Numbered from the stretch's first letter, positions 1 to 9,924 are shown. The stretch: 64,000 nt of DNA from Macrocystis pyrifera (GCA_031763025.1 JASSKH010000021.1:9880776-9944775), one strand, 5' to 3'. Translations and numbers: made by a program. Notes: generated from the sequence alone by a model not told the origin.

Positions 1-1440
1 CCATTTGCAAGAGATTGGACGACAGAGAAATAATCCCCTTTACGTGTGCTTCGCCGGTCTGAAGAAAGCGTACGACTCTGTCGACCGAGAGCTGCGGTGA
101 AAGCTTTGGCGTACCAACCACGCTGCTTGCAATTATCCGTTATTTCCACGACGGCGTGAAACTTTGCGTGCGTACGGATGACGGCGACCCCTCGGGAAGG
201 TTTGAAGTCACGCAGGGGCTGCGACAAGGCTGCGTGCTATCACCGCTACTGCCGTTCAGCGTGTTCTTCGCTGGTGCGTTACACGTCGTACTGATACGCT
301 TCAGCAACAACAACGCCATCGTCAGTGACGTGGTTCAACTGATGACAGTAGAGTAGTCGGACCAGATGAGCAGGAGCCGTTGGCATGCGTGCGGCGGGTT
401 ATATAGGGCAGTTTGTATGTCATGACGCAGGGATTGTTTTGAAGTCGGCTGAAGCGCTCGCGAAACTGATGGCAGTCATAGTGACTGTCTTCGAAGCAGC
501 AGGTCTCACGGGTTCGGAAAAGACATATACAATGCTTCTACAAACTCCACACCAGACAACTCTCGCCCCATCGCTCTTCATTGAAGCAGCAGGCCAGAGG
601 TACAAAGAGACGGCCGAGTTTTATACCTTTTGCGGCATTATCCCCGAAAACGCTGACCTCTCGCTCGAAATCGACCGACGGATCCGTCTCAGGCGGGCAT
701 GCCTCAAACGGTTCGGCCCGGAGTTGCATCATTGGACGACCGCCCCAAATAGCCTGAACGTCTGAATGCTGGAGGCCGAGGTGAATGAGACGCTGCGGCA
801 CGAGTGTGAGACGTGCACCCTCTGAGCGAAAGATTTTGTCAAGCTTGGAACGACTCACCACCAAGTCCAGTTGCGAGCCAGTTGCTTCCAAAGCCGACTC
901 TACGCTTACCACACCACCGTCTCTTTCGCCAAGGCCCTCAAGATGACATGTTGCGAAAACATCGAAACGCCCATCCCTAAACGGAAGCTCTTTGTCTCGG
1001 TGTAGCGGGGGGCGTGGCACGGCAATGAAAGGAGCGATTATTCAGTCGGGTAATGTTCGGGAGGATGGCTGGCGAGGAGAACCCGAGACCTGGCGGACAG
1101 TTTAAGACTTACCGTAGGTACAAAGTCGAAAGCCTTAGGGAGTTCCGAGCCCCCGAAGGGCCACCAGAACACCCGCCCTTGGTGTTTGGAGTTGAGACCG
1201 TGACGTGGTGTACTGCAGCCAAAAAGGCCGAAGAGTGGTACCGGGGGGTCCTTGAAGCAGCCGAGCGGTTCATGGTGATTTGGCGCGAGAATGAGGCACA
1301 GCTGAGTATACAGGGCCAGGAATCGGCCGTGGGTGGTGCCCAAGGGAATGGGGGGAGGGGGCCATCAAGAGGAGTGGAACGAAACTCAGCCAAGAGAGCG
1401 CTGGGAAGGGAGGCACCAGGAGCATAGGAATGGAAACCGC
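1..1440 (+). pseudogene. LINE reverse transcriptase and C-terminal remnant (copy A)
   Basis: This is a degraded non-LTR retrotransposon ORF2, cut by the window edge. Position 2 onward reads the RT block containing [12 protein letters not shown] followed by a stop. Positions 156-356 continue with [12 protein letters not shown], a typical RT motif. Positions 385-765 carry the next RT block. The catalytic YADD present in copy C is destroyed here near 411-425: one base is missing and the frame shifts to VCHDAGI. Positions 1053-1430 encode the C-terminal domain (ENPRPGGQFKT, then a Trp-containing block). Copies B and C in this window share these segments, which supports the identification. The body ends near 1445 where a foldback element begins, and the 3' tail resumes at 4417. 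Certainly non-functional. The LINE clade was not determined. Confidence 0.85.
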
Positions 1441-1445
1441 GGTGG

Positions 1446-1584
1446 ACGAAACACCTGTGTTGCACTCCCCACAAAGCACAAAGAACGTTTCGACAACCAA
1501 GTCACTGGAATCACGTCTGCCGCCGTTGTTTTCCGAGGATGTTCTTCTGCTCTAGCTCCGATCGTATCCATCGAGCGAAACACA
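1446..1584 (+). mobile_element. Foldback family F, outer arm piece inside LINE copy A
   Basis: This begins with the family end ACCTGTGTTGCACT and runs through a block rich in CGAGGATGTTCTTCTGCTC. The same arm recurs at 21313, 27165 and, inverted, at 4397 and 34600. It breaks off after TCCATCGAGC, exactly where the family sequence resumes at about 3886 with ACTCCCGTGAGAGTG. A segment of roughly 2.3 kb (1585-3885) therefore interrupts the element. No clear target duplication was seen at the LINE junction. Confidence 0.65.
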
Positions 1585-1599
1585 GGCAGGCATTATGAT

Positions 1600-2790
1600 A
1601 TCGTGCTGGAGTCACCGGCCACACGAGCTTGGTCGGCGACCACCTTGCCTACTGCGACTTGGCGATGGACCGCCAGCAGCGCGCGTACGATATCGTCCGC
1701 CAACACCACGCCCTCCCTGTTGCTCGCGTGAACCGCGCCAACTCCGCCCTATTCCGACGCTCTGCGTCCAGTCCCCCAATTTTGACGTTGGTGGATAAGC
1801 GTGGGTGTACAATACGGCGGCCACCATCCGCCAGGGCGCGAACCCCGACACGGATGCCAAGGTCCTCACACCAAACTCGCACTCAACTGCACGAGCCCCT
1901 ACAACGTCCTCGCAGTTGGCCCCTGCTCTTCAGTGGACCCCCTGAACGGATCCCTTCTCGGAGCGAAGCTCCTGTATTTGGATCGTCCTTCTGATATGCC
2001 CGGCCCTGAGGCTCACCGGCGCTTATCGGTTCAATGCTGCAAGCCCTGTGCCAACCCCCACGACCGTGGCGACATGCCGCAGTGTTTGCCAGAGGGGTTG
2101 ACGCGATACGTGCTCAACAACTTCTCCAAGACATCCCCCCCGTACCACGTCACCGAGGACGACGTTTTGACTTCTCTTCAACACTTCGAAGTGGAAAAAA
2201 AATAACGGACACCAATCGGTTAGAGGTCGAGGTGGCACCATCGTGGTGATGTACGAGACGCACTGGACAGGACTGTTCTGTCTATCCTGGTAACGGGAAA
2301 TTGACCTTTAGCTTTCTCGCCACGCAATTCTGCGCTACTGGGCCGGCACCTCGAACCAACATCGCCAAACGAACTGCCTGTACCGTCGAATGAGAATTGG
2401 CGACACACAACGAGAGCTTTGTCGGAGTAACGACGAGCGGCTTCTGGCACTCGAATTTGGCTGCGTGTCACACTTGAGTGGATGCGCCGATAGAGCAACA
2501 CTGTACTTGCCAACGGGGCCCACGTTTGGTACAAGGGCGACAACGGTCTGTGGTCGCTCGGGAAAATCAGTGCAACTACGCCAACGGATGTAGAAAATTT
2601 CGTTCGGTTTTAGGACGACCCGGGTCCGATCAAGCTCCCTCTTTCTACGGCGCGCTGCACGACTTCGACGAAAGCTGTAGGACGTTTTTGGTGTCTGCAA
2701 ATTCACTTGGCTAGCGCGTTTGCACAGGGAGTCCAGCGTAACGTAGATGAATCTCGTGGTGCCTCCGTGGATAGCTGAAGCTCGCTTCTT
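1600..2790 (+). pseudogene. Degraded Ty3/gypsy-type integrase C-terminus with chromodomain-like segment
   Basis: Three adjoining + strand frames give one broken protein. Near 1640-1740 it reads YCDLAMDRQQRAYDIVRQ. Near 1900-2190 it reads KLLYLDRPSDMPG and PPYHVTEDDV. After a stop and frameshift near 2205, a chromodomain-like stretch (ETHWTGL and following) runs to about 2330. Positions 2509-2775 read LWSLGKI and DDPGPIKLPLS with an in-frame TAG near 2611. The order fits the C-terminal part of a chromovirus-like integrase, but that assignment rests on overall pattern rather than an alignment. At least four disabling changes are visible. The segment lies inside the split foldback element. Confidence 0.45.
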
Positions 2791-3400
2791 GACTGCACGC
2801 GATATTTGATTTTTTAGCCGTTGTCGTGGACTTTGGGAGGTGGTTTTTCTGTTCAATGTGTTTCTGGTTTGTGTTCTCGTTTTTGGGCTGGGTTGGGGAT
2901 AGGTTTCTGCGTATTTTGTCCTGCCTACCCCCCCCGCTCAGGGTCGAGACTGGTCCAGGCAATCAGGCCACTCATTTGTGACCTAGGTTGCGTTTTCAGA
3001 GTTGTGGGCTGGGTTTAGATGGTTTTTGCCGTCTTCCGCGGTATTGTTTTTCTCGTTTTGGTATTCATTTTTCGCTTTTCCATGCATCTTCCAAGCTTCC
3101 CCCCTCCGTGCGGGTAACATGGCGATGATTTTTGTTCGCGATTTCTTCCTGCCCCTTAAGGGTACATCTTCTATTTGCGTTTTTCACGTACTTTGCCGGC
3201 TTCGTTGCCTTGCCGTTCACCGTCCAGAGTTGTGGGAGTGGGGTTTAAGGAGCCACATCTTCGATTCATGTTCTAGTTCGTGGAATCGGGGTTTCCATGA
3301 ATTTCCCATAATTCTGCATATACGGCTCATCAGAGTAGGCTAGTGTTATGATACTGCCTTGAATGAGGTTGAAAACCCGGTAATTACCTGCGTTGAGGCT
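2791..3400. other. No gene seen
   Basis: T- and G-rich sequence with only short open frames and no recognisable motif. It may be the 3' untranslated part of the gypsy remnant upstream, but nothing in the sequence proves that. Confidence 0.4.
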
Positions 3401-3883
3401 CTGTGATTGTATTTGTAATACTTGGAAGGCGTATCTTAGGTGGAAAGCCAGGGGTTTTCCAGAGGTGCACGAGCTTGGTCTCAGTCTCCGCGTGCACTAA
3501 AGGAATATAATTGCTCTTCTTCTATCTCTAAGCAAGCATCACGCGTGAGTTACCATCAAGTACCGAGTTTGTAGGCAAACTTGTCGAGGATGCAAAGTGT
3601 CCCGGCTGCATGATCTTAACTCAGGGCATATATGAGCTCCTTGGTTCAGTGTGATCGTGTTTGTAATACTTGGAAGGCGTATCTTAGGTGGAAAGCGAGG
3701 GGGTTTCCAGAGGGGCACGAGCTTGGTCTCAGTCTCCGCGTGCACGAAAGGAATATAACTGCTCTTCTTCTATCTCTAAGCAAGCATCACACGTGAGTAC
3801 CAACAAGTACCGAGTTAAAAGGCAAACCTGTCGAGGATACAAAGTGTCCTGCTTGCATGATCTTAACACAGGGCATCCTTGTT
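3401..3883. repeat. Tandem duplication, period 250 bp, two copies
   Basis: The block beginning TTTGTAATACTTGGAAGGCG starts at about 3412 and again at 3662. It continues through ACGAGCTTGGTCTCAGTC to TGATCTTAAC in both copies with only scattered differences. The second copy runs directly into the foldback sequence at 3886. No coding potential is evident. Confidence 0.85.
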
Positions 3884-3885
3884 TC

Positions 3886-4416
3886 ACTCCCGTGAGAGTG
3901 CCAAAGCGACAGCACTTTTCGTGTCGTCCTTCGGCGCGGACCTCGTCGCTGAAATTTGATAACGTGGTTCCAGGCGCTTGAATTCTCGGTATCTTGTATT
4001 GTAGTCAAGTTATTGTTTATCTGCCTAGAACGACCAAGAAGAGAACCCAGAAGCTACGAGTACGTTTTAGTAAGTCTCTCCTTCGCGTTCTGCACCAAGA
4101 AAAAAATACTTGGCTACAGTCACTTGGCAGCAATACAAAAAACCAAAAATTCAAGCGCCAGGAACCGGTTTTTTCGAACTTTAGCGACGAGGTCCGCCCC
4201 GAAGGAGGACGCTGAAAGTGATGTCGCTTTGGCACACGCACGCGAGTGTACCAAGGAGCTCTTACCTGCCCTGCCAAAGTTTGGCTCGACGGAAACGTTC
4301 GGAGCTGGAGCAGAAAAACGAGAAGTCCTCGTTAAAAAGAAGGAAGCAGACGTGATAACAGGGTCTTGGTTGCCGGGACCTTTGGTAATATCAGCTTTTT
4401 GTGGGCAGTGCAACAC
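3886..4416. mobile_element. Foldback family F, two inverted arms
   Basis: The left arm (3886-3992) reads through GCGGACCTCGTCGCTGAA. The right arm (about 4140-4416) reads the same sequence in reverse, including CAGCGACGAGGTCCGC-like complements and the outer end GTGCAACACAGGT at about 4404-4416. The right arm is long, about 270 bp; the left arm continues at 1446-1584 across an insertion. The loop holds TACGAGTACGTTTTAGTAAG, also found at 34.2 kb. Family members with no transposase of their own suggest a non-autonomous element. Confidence 0.7.
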
Positions 4417-4940
4417 AGGTAGGAAGTGGGAAGGAGATGGCAGACAGGGTAGCAACGCGCCAGGCCGACTATTAGTAGTAAGTAGAACATTTCTATGCTA
4501 CTCGCGCCGCTAACTGCCTGCAGCTGGTTGGAATGGGTCTTCCTTTGTCTCTTCCTCACTTTGACCGCTTGATCCTCCGTGATTTTTCGTTTACTTTGTT
4601 TTTCTTTCTTGCTTCTCGTCCTTACGAACGGAGTAGTTTGGCGTGGGTGGATGTCGAGCCTGCTTTGCTTGTTTCGTTTTGTCTGACGCATCCTCTTCGG
4701 GGGTAGGACATATATGATGAACACAGGACCCAAACGGTAGACAGGGTAGCAAGGTACAAGACCGCCTAGTAGGGAGAACCTGGCTATGCTACTCGTACCA
4801 CAAACTGCTGCGACTACCTGGAGGGTGTTTAGCTCTTTGGCTTGCTTGTTATTTCCCTTTATTCTTAGTGTTACTCTGTTTTGATGTAGTATGTAGTGGT
4901 GTTGTTTCTTTAGGTCGCTCTTTTCTGCTACATTTCCTGC
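4417..4940 (+). mobile_element. 3' tail of LINE copy A
   Basis: Right after the foldback end, the sequence reads GKEMADRVATRQADY and stop, the C-terminus expected for this LINE. Copy B ends with KEMANTVARLQAD. The untranslated tail contains two related modules about 300 bp apart: AGACAGGGTAGCAA near 4441 and again near 4739, each followed by CTATGCTACTCG. The same arrangement occurs in copy B (17.15-17.65 kb, inverted). This proves that positions 1-1440 and 4417-4940 once formed one LINE. Confidence 0.8.
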
Positions 4941-5111
4941 GGGAGGTACGACATATTTATCTTGGGAAATTAGACAAAAATAGGTATACTACGGCTGTTG
5001 GGCCATTAATAGGTATACTGCACATTGTACCCCGCAAAAAGCTTCTTGGCGAAGCCTGCTATTTGGCCTGTCCTCCATCGTACCTACGAAAGGCCGGTCC
5101 ACCTATTATCG

Positions 5112-7226
5112 GCTATTCAACTCCCGCGTCACCCACATCGGGCTTCAATTGTACCTATAAATGGCTCGAACGATCGTTTTTTCTCTACTGAAATATAGAC
5201 AGTCGGCCACACCAGATGCCGGGACTGTCAACCGGCTGACCGTGCGTACGTGTCATCACGAACGCCCGAAACGACTGCGGAAACAGCACGAACGCAGGTG
5301 ACCCCAGAGACAACGCAGGTCAACCTTCTTCTGAACTTCATACCAATCCGCGTTTCCGAACTTCTTATATTTATTCGAGAAGCTCAGCGTGTCTCTTTTT
5401 GTTATGGTGCCCAAGTACTTAAACAGAGCTAGTGGCGGCACGCTTGTTGCGTAGAAAAATACTAGAAAAGTCTAGTTAGTGTGTGAATCGCCCTACTGGT
5501 GGTTAATGCCTTTTACTCCCGCCGCCACGCCTCGTCATCCGGCAGCTGACGGTAACCCTAAACCGTCACTGCGTGCACTCATCGTTTACTCATAACATCA
5601 TATCTGCGACAGTGGTGTTGTCGGCACCGCCGCCACGCTAGACGTGCTCATTACGCATGATGCCCTTTAATGCTATTTGCTCGGCTGGTGACACCGCAAT
5701 CATGTTTATGCGGCGGCTTTCGACTCGTGGTTTAAACAGTGTCTTTCGACTCGTGCCAACAATAGACAGCCACGTATGTTTCCTCTCTTCTTCTAAATGG
5801 CACTTGTGTTTTCCCTGTGTTTTGATTCTGGTTGTTTCGGTCTGTGTCTCGCGCGAGTCTCGCAAGGTTCGCTCGGCGTGGCGTGATGTCTTATTGCCGG
5901 TAAGACGCGGGGGTATCCAGGGCACACCGTCTACCGATAGAGACCCGCGGCCGCGGTCTCATTTCAGATCTATCTTCTTTGGGCCACACGCGTTCAATGG
6001 CTGTATATGTTTAGTGTGACGACATGATCGTGGTGCTGAGAACACAGGCCGTAACGACGAAGAGTCTATTTGGACGTTGTACGCGTACTGCAAAGTTGGC
6101 AAAATTACAAGACATATACGGCAGCGCAGTACATGCATGGACGAATACGTACGTGCAGAGCAGGGGACGTTTCGGTGTATACATGTGTTTTCTTCACATT
6201 AAACCGTTCTTCTACCCGTCGACATCCAGCACAACCAGTGTCCGTGCCGATTCTTCAGTCCTAGAGAGACATAAGTTTTGTGGTGATCAAACTACCCCAC
6301 ACACATGCTACATTGTTACGTACGGAGAAAGTACCGCAGTAGACAATAAAACAGTATTATTTACACAACCGCTGGCGCGGTCCGGACCAACATTCCATAG
6401 CTAACGTGGGTGAGTGAATACGCGATGTTGATTGCTCTCTGTGTTGGCTAGAAGAATGGCTTGGTGGTGGTGATGGTGTTAGCTGAAAATAGCCGGCTCG
6501 GCGCGGGAGACAACGAGCAGCCAAACCATAGGGAGGGCCGGGTGTTGTAAGACCTCTGAGCTATGTCATGATATGACTATTCATATTGTGTCTATACCGC
6601 TGTATGGGCAGGTCGTAGTAAGCCTAACCAGTCAAGCATAATATCATTAACGGGTATCATCTGTGATGAGCACGTCTAGCTTGGCGGCGGTGCCGACACC
6701 ACCACTGCCCCAGATATTATGGTATTGGCAAACGATGAGTACGACGTAGTGATGGGTCGGGGTTAGCGTAGGCTGCTGCATGATGAGGTGTGGCGGCGGA
6801 AGTAAAAGGCGTCGATTAAAATATAGGATAATTCACATACCAGCTAGACTCTCCTAGTACTTAAAAAAAAAAAAAGAAGTACTTATTGTACTACACAAGC
6901 ATGCTGCCACTAGCTCTGTTAAGAACTAGGGCACCATTCGAACACGAGACAAGCTGAGCTTCTGGAATAAACATAAGAAGTTTGGATACGTGGGTTGGTG
7001 TATAATTCAGAAGATTGACCTGCGTTGTCTCCGGCGTCACCTGCGTTCGTGCTGTTTCCGCAGCCTTTTCAGGCGTTTGCGTTGACAGTCACGCACGGTC
7101 AGCCGGTTGACAGTTCCGGCATCTGGTGTGGCCGACTGTCTATATTTCAGTAGCGCAAAAACGATCGTCCGAGCCTTTTACAGGTACAATTGAAGCCTAA
7201 AGAAGGTGACGCGGAAGTTGAACAGC
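5112..7226. mobile_element. 2.1 kb foldback element with about 570-bp inverted arms
   Basis: The left arm is 5112-5680 and the right arm 6638-7226, read in reverse. Shared blocks in order include GCTATTCAAC at the outer edge, CAGTCGGCCACACCAGATGC, CAGCACGAACGCAGGTGAC, ACAGAGCTAGTGGC and GCTAGACGTGCTCAT at the inner edge. Arms are imperfect, with small indels and a poly-A run at 6863. The 960-bp centre has two modest + strand frames (5657-6019 and 6024-6404) that match nothing I know. No transposase is visible, so the element is probably non-autonomous. No convincing target duplication was found at the outer edges. Confidence 0.85.
6195..6335. repeat. Segment shared with 58.2 kb (inverted)
   Basis: Within the loop of the foldback element, the stretch around TCCGTGCCGATTCTTCAGTC and AGAGACATAAGTTTTGTGG is found in reverse at about 58185-58325. 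Both copies end in a run reading CATTGTTACGTACG. It is a dispersed repeat fragment of about 130 bp whose full element I could not define. Confidence 0.7.
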
Positions 7227-7878
7227 TTGTAATTTTTTGAGTGTGGCCAAAGTCGGGTACACCCGATGCCTTTGTGGCCTAAATCGGGTACCTTTCTTAT
7301 TCAGTAACCGCGACGGCCCCAGGACGTCATTTTATTGGCCAACGCCGGACTCCACCCGGTGCTGACCACATTTGCGCCGGGTATACCCGATGTTGGCTAC
7401 TCAGCCCCGAGAGGTACCCGATTATCGTACTCACCTACCCGAAAATGCCCAGACTATTCGATCACAACGACCAACCACCACCTCGAGCTTTAAGCCTCTG
7501 CGTCTCGACGAACCACGGTCAGTAGCCATCTGTGTGATGTCCATAATTAGGTTCATTCTAGACTAGTTCATTCGCTCTCTCTCTGCTTTAGAGTGATGTA
7601 CCAACTGTACTCAAGCCACCGCTCTCCCTCCAACCCTCTCATCTCCTCGCTCTTGACCACAGTTAGCACAACCCTCTATCTCCCCTTCCCCGGAACCAAA
7701 ATCAACCTAAGCACAGGAGCAGTAGTATTGACAGATCATGGGCGACGCTACCAACTTCGTCACAAATAGAGTGCTATCCAGACACAGATTGGGCATGGCT
7801 ATGTTTTACATATTTTCCTACTTCTGGCCACGCTGGATCACGTGAGGCAGGGCGTATCTCACGTTACCTTCAGTCCAA

Positions 7879-7885
7879 AAAATGT
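7879..7885 (+). other. Empty insertion site for the YR retrotransposon
   Basis: AAAATGT in P1 is flanked by CTTCAGTCCA on the left and CATTTTC on the right. In P2 the same left flank leads into the retrotransposon A1 end and the same right flank follows its B2 end, each with a copy of AAAATGT. This is the pre-integration sequence preserved in a paralogue. Confidence 0.8.
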
Positions 7886-8014
7886 CATTTTCTTTTTTTC
7901 GTCCACCCGCGAGCCTGACATTTACAACAGTCGATCTCGTACGCGTAAGTGAGTACAGCTGTAGTGCTGTCGCGTACTACCTGTAGTCATCATGCATGTT
8001 TTGGGACACACACA

Positions 8015-8236
8015 CCGGCGTCCCCGGTGGCGTGGTAGGTGGTCCGCGTTCCTATCAAGATCAGTTGCGTGAATTCAAGTCTCACCGAGCTGCGAGTGCA
8101 TGCTCGTACGAGGGACGTTTTCTTGCATATAAACTTGGTAAGCGGAAAGCGCGAGAGCGTCAGTTATTATCAGCTACGTTCGATGAAAATCGACGAGCAG
8201 AGGGAAAATGCTGAACCCTATGCGAGACAAAAAATT
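8015..8236 (+). mobile_element. tRNA-derived SINE, copy 1
   Basis: Two copies of about 210-220 bp occur, here and at 21774-21980. An A-box-like sequence TGGCGTGGTAGGTGG lies at 8028-8042. A T-arm-like hairpin GTGAA-TTCAAGT-CTCAC lies at 8067-8083, with the internal promoter slightly decayed relative to copy 2. The tail reads AACCCTATGCGAGACAAAAA. It is present in P1 but missing from P2 at the equivalent point, so it inserted after the two P copies split. SINEs are moved by LINE machinery; whether one of the LINEs here is its partner is unknown. Confidence 0.75.
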
Positions 8237-8281
8237 AAAAATTTAGGCAGTATACGTATCTGGAATTAAAACTTTCGTATA

Positions 8282-8670
8282 ACGGTACTGAAATGTTGGA
8301 CGACGACGGACGAACTACTATTACGGGGGTCCATAGTTAACACGACCAAATATTGTTAGTAAAAAAATGGAAATATGTAGGTTTTTATGTATACCGTAGG
8401 TCCTATTAACTATGGTCCCCCGTAATAACACTCGTTCGTACGAGAGGTATGATATGGGTCAATTTGTTAAGAAGTTAACGTTGCGTGTCGTCAACTTTTT
8501 TACTATTAATAGTCATCACCGCAACTCTGGTATACTTCAAAATAGTTGATGATACGCAACTTTAACTTCCTGACAAATTGACCGATTTCATGCGCTTATT
8601 ACGAACGAGTATTAATAGTTCACGAACGAGTATTAACAGTTCGCCCGTCGTCGTCCAACATTCCAGTACC
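8282..8670. mobile_element. Foldback MITE with arms of about 125 bp, carrying a nested MITE
   Basis: The left arm (8282-8497) and right arm (8545-8669) are inverted copies. Both contain ATGTTGGACGACGACGG, ACTCGTTCGTA and GGTCAATTTGT followed by the AAGTTAA block, and the loop is about 48 bp. The left arm is longer because MITE M1 (8321-8425) is inserted in it; the right arm supplies the empty site. No coding capacity. Confidence 0.8.
8321..8425. mobile_element. MITE M1, copy 1 (TA target duplication)
   Basis: A 105-bp element with inverted ends TTACGGGGGTCCATAGTTAA and TTAACTATGGTCCCCCGTAA-like, flanked by TA at 8319-8320 and 8426-8427. The opposite arm of the surrounding foldback reads GAACTGTTAATACTCG, i.e. 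one TA with no insert. The TA duplication suggests mobilisation by a Tc1/mariner-type transposase, which is not present here. Confidence 0.85.
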
Positions 8671-8914
8671 TGTTGTTACTGGGGTCCATAGTTATTGACA
8701 GTAGGACCTATTGAATACATAAAAACCTACCAGGTATATATTTACATATTTTTACTACCAATATTGGGTCCTATTTACAACATTCCAGTACCTGCTGTTA
8801 CGGGGGTCCATAGTTATTGACAGTAGGACCTATTGAATACATAAAAACCTACCAGGTATATATTTACATATTTTTACTACCAATATTGGGTCCTATTTAC
8901 TATGGTTCCCCGTA
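8657..8914. repeat. Two M1 MITE copies in a 122-bp tandem duplication
   Basis: The unit AACATTCCAGTACCTG plus M1 sequence starts at 8657 and again at 8779. The first M1 (8676-8778) lacks its right end because the duplication joint cuts it; the second (8798-8914) is nearly complete. The two units are almost identical, so the duplication is young compared with the divergence of other M1 copies. Confidence 0.85.
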
Positions 8915-8917
8915 CTA

Positions 8918-9020
8918 TTACGGGGGGCCATATTAAATGGGACCAAATTTCGTTAGTAAAAATAGGTGAATATATAGGTTTTGATTTGTACCAGAGGTCC
9001 TATTAACTATTCCTCCGTAA
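8918..9020. mobile_element. MITE M1, copy 4
   Basis: A 103-bp element from TTACGGGGGGCC to CCTCCGTAA, flanked by TA at 8916-8917 and 9021-9022. It sits at the outer edge of the P2 fragment and touches the neighbouring M1 copy. Confidence 0.8.
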
Positions 9021-9194
9021 TAGACGAAAATGTTTATTCCAGATACGTATACTGCCTAAACGCACAGAGCAAAACCCGCCGCGTGCGTGTCAAAAGTATT
9101 CATGATGACTACAGTACGGGACAGCACTTGCCCATCCGTACGAGATTGAATGTTAGGAATGTCAGGCTCGAGGGTCGGACGAAAATATGAAAAT
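9021..9194 (-). mobile_element. Repeat P, second copy (P2), part beyond the retrotransposon
   Basis: In minus-strand reading, this follows the B2 end of the YR element. It continues with CATTTTCATATTTTCGTCCG, GAGCCTGACATT and TAGTCATCATG, matching P1 from 7886 onward. It then rejoins P1 at TAGGCAGTATACGTATCTGG without the SINE. Confidence 0.85.
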
Positions 9195-9429
9195 GACATT
9201 TTGTTATTGCTCAAGAATTCTTGATTAATTACTCACATGAAGACTACCCTTGTTGTGCAAAAATCAGTCAAAACCCAAACATGATATGAACGATCACTCA
9301 CATCGTCTGAAGCCCCGTTCTTATCCCCCCTTCTACCTTTGATGAAAACTCTCCTACGTTTCATGGATCAGACTAACCCGAACTCTGATGGCCCTGCTCC
9401 AATCTCTGCGAGGCTATCTAACACTCACA
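9195..9429 (-). repeat. Split direct repeat B2
   Basis: Matches B1 (9694-9924) along its whole length. Both contain TTGCTCAAGAATTC-like, ATCAGTCAAAACC, CCTTCTACCTTTGAT, TTCATGGATCAG and GCTCCAATCTCTGCGAGG. It forms the distal end of the YR retrotransposon; the core ACATTTT (+ strand) lies at 9196-9202. Confidence 0.9.
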
Positions 9430-9509
9430 AGCAACACCCAAACAAAAATACACCGACTTGTTGCACCCTGATTCCCCCCCCTCTTGAGTGACAGGGCGGG
9501 CGGGTGGGA

Positions 9510-9703
9510 AAGTCGATCAATTGTCTGGGCCCACTACTGCTACGAATTCTCGTTGCCGGAGCGGTCGTCTAAGACCAACCAGCTCTGATGGCTAGACGCT
9601 TTTGACTGACGTCTGATCTCGCCTCATCTCACGATTCTGCCCAACTTCTTCGAATTTCGAAACGCTTCCACAAACTCCACCTCCCTGAAGGAAGTTATAT
9701 TTT
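9510..9703 (-). repeat. Split direct repeat A2
   Basis: Matches A1 (15798-15990). Both contain GAATTCTCGTTGCCG, GACTGACGTCTGATC, GCCCAACTTCTTCGAATT and ACTCCACCTCCCT. Its outer end overlaps the start of B1 at the core ATATTTT (9697-9703), the remnant of the circle junction. Confidence 0.9.
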
Positions 9704-9924
9704 GTTATGGCTCAAGAGTTCTGGATTAAGTTTTCATATGAAAACTACCCTATTGTGCAAATCAGTCAAAACCTGAGTATGATACGAACGATCACTCACA
9801 CCGTCAGAAGGCCGGTACTTAGCCTCCCTTCTACCTTTGATAAAACACTCCTACGCTTCATGGATCAGGCTAATCCCAAATCTGATGGCCCCGCTCCAAT
9901 CTCTGCGAGGATATCTAACACTCA
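9694..9924 (-). repeat. Split direct repeat B1
   Basis: First copy of B, directly after the recombinase ORF and abutting A2. The recombinase ORF stop at 9851 lies inside B1, so the gene's last codons and the repeat overlap by about 74 bp. Confidence 0.9.

Larger units (their letters stand above)
7240..8281 (+). mobile_element. Repeat P, uninterrupted copy (P1) carrying a SINE
   Basis: P starts with GTGGCCAAAGTCGGGTACAC and is matched along its length by the minus-strand copy P2 (16745 down to 15991, then 9194 down to 9021). Shared blocks include CAACGACCAACCACCACC, TCACAAATAGAGTGCTATCC, TCTGGCCACGCTGGATCAC and GCGAGCCTGACATT. P1 lacks the YR retrotransposon that splits P2 and lacks the MITE at the P2 position equivalent to 7559-7560. 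P1 carries a SINE at 8015-8236 that P2 lacks. Its start resembles the end of the element at 51361-52296. No transposase is visible. Confidence 0.85.

Noticed and set aside
538..1020. 160-codon minus-strand ORF over the LINE RT region
   Set aside because: It is antisense to recognisable RT sequence and carries no motif of its own.
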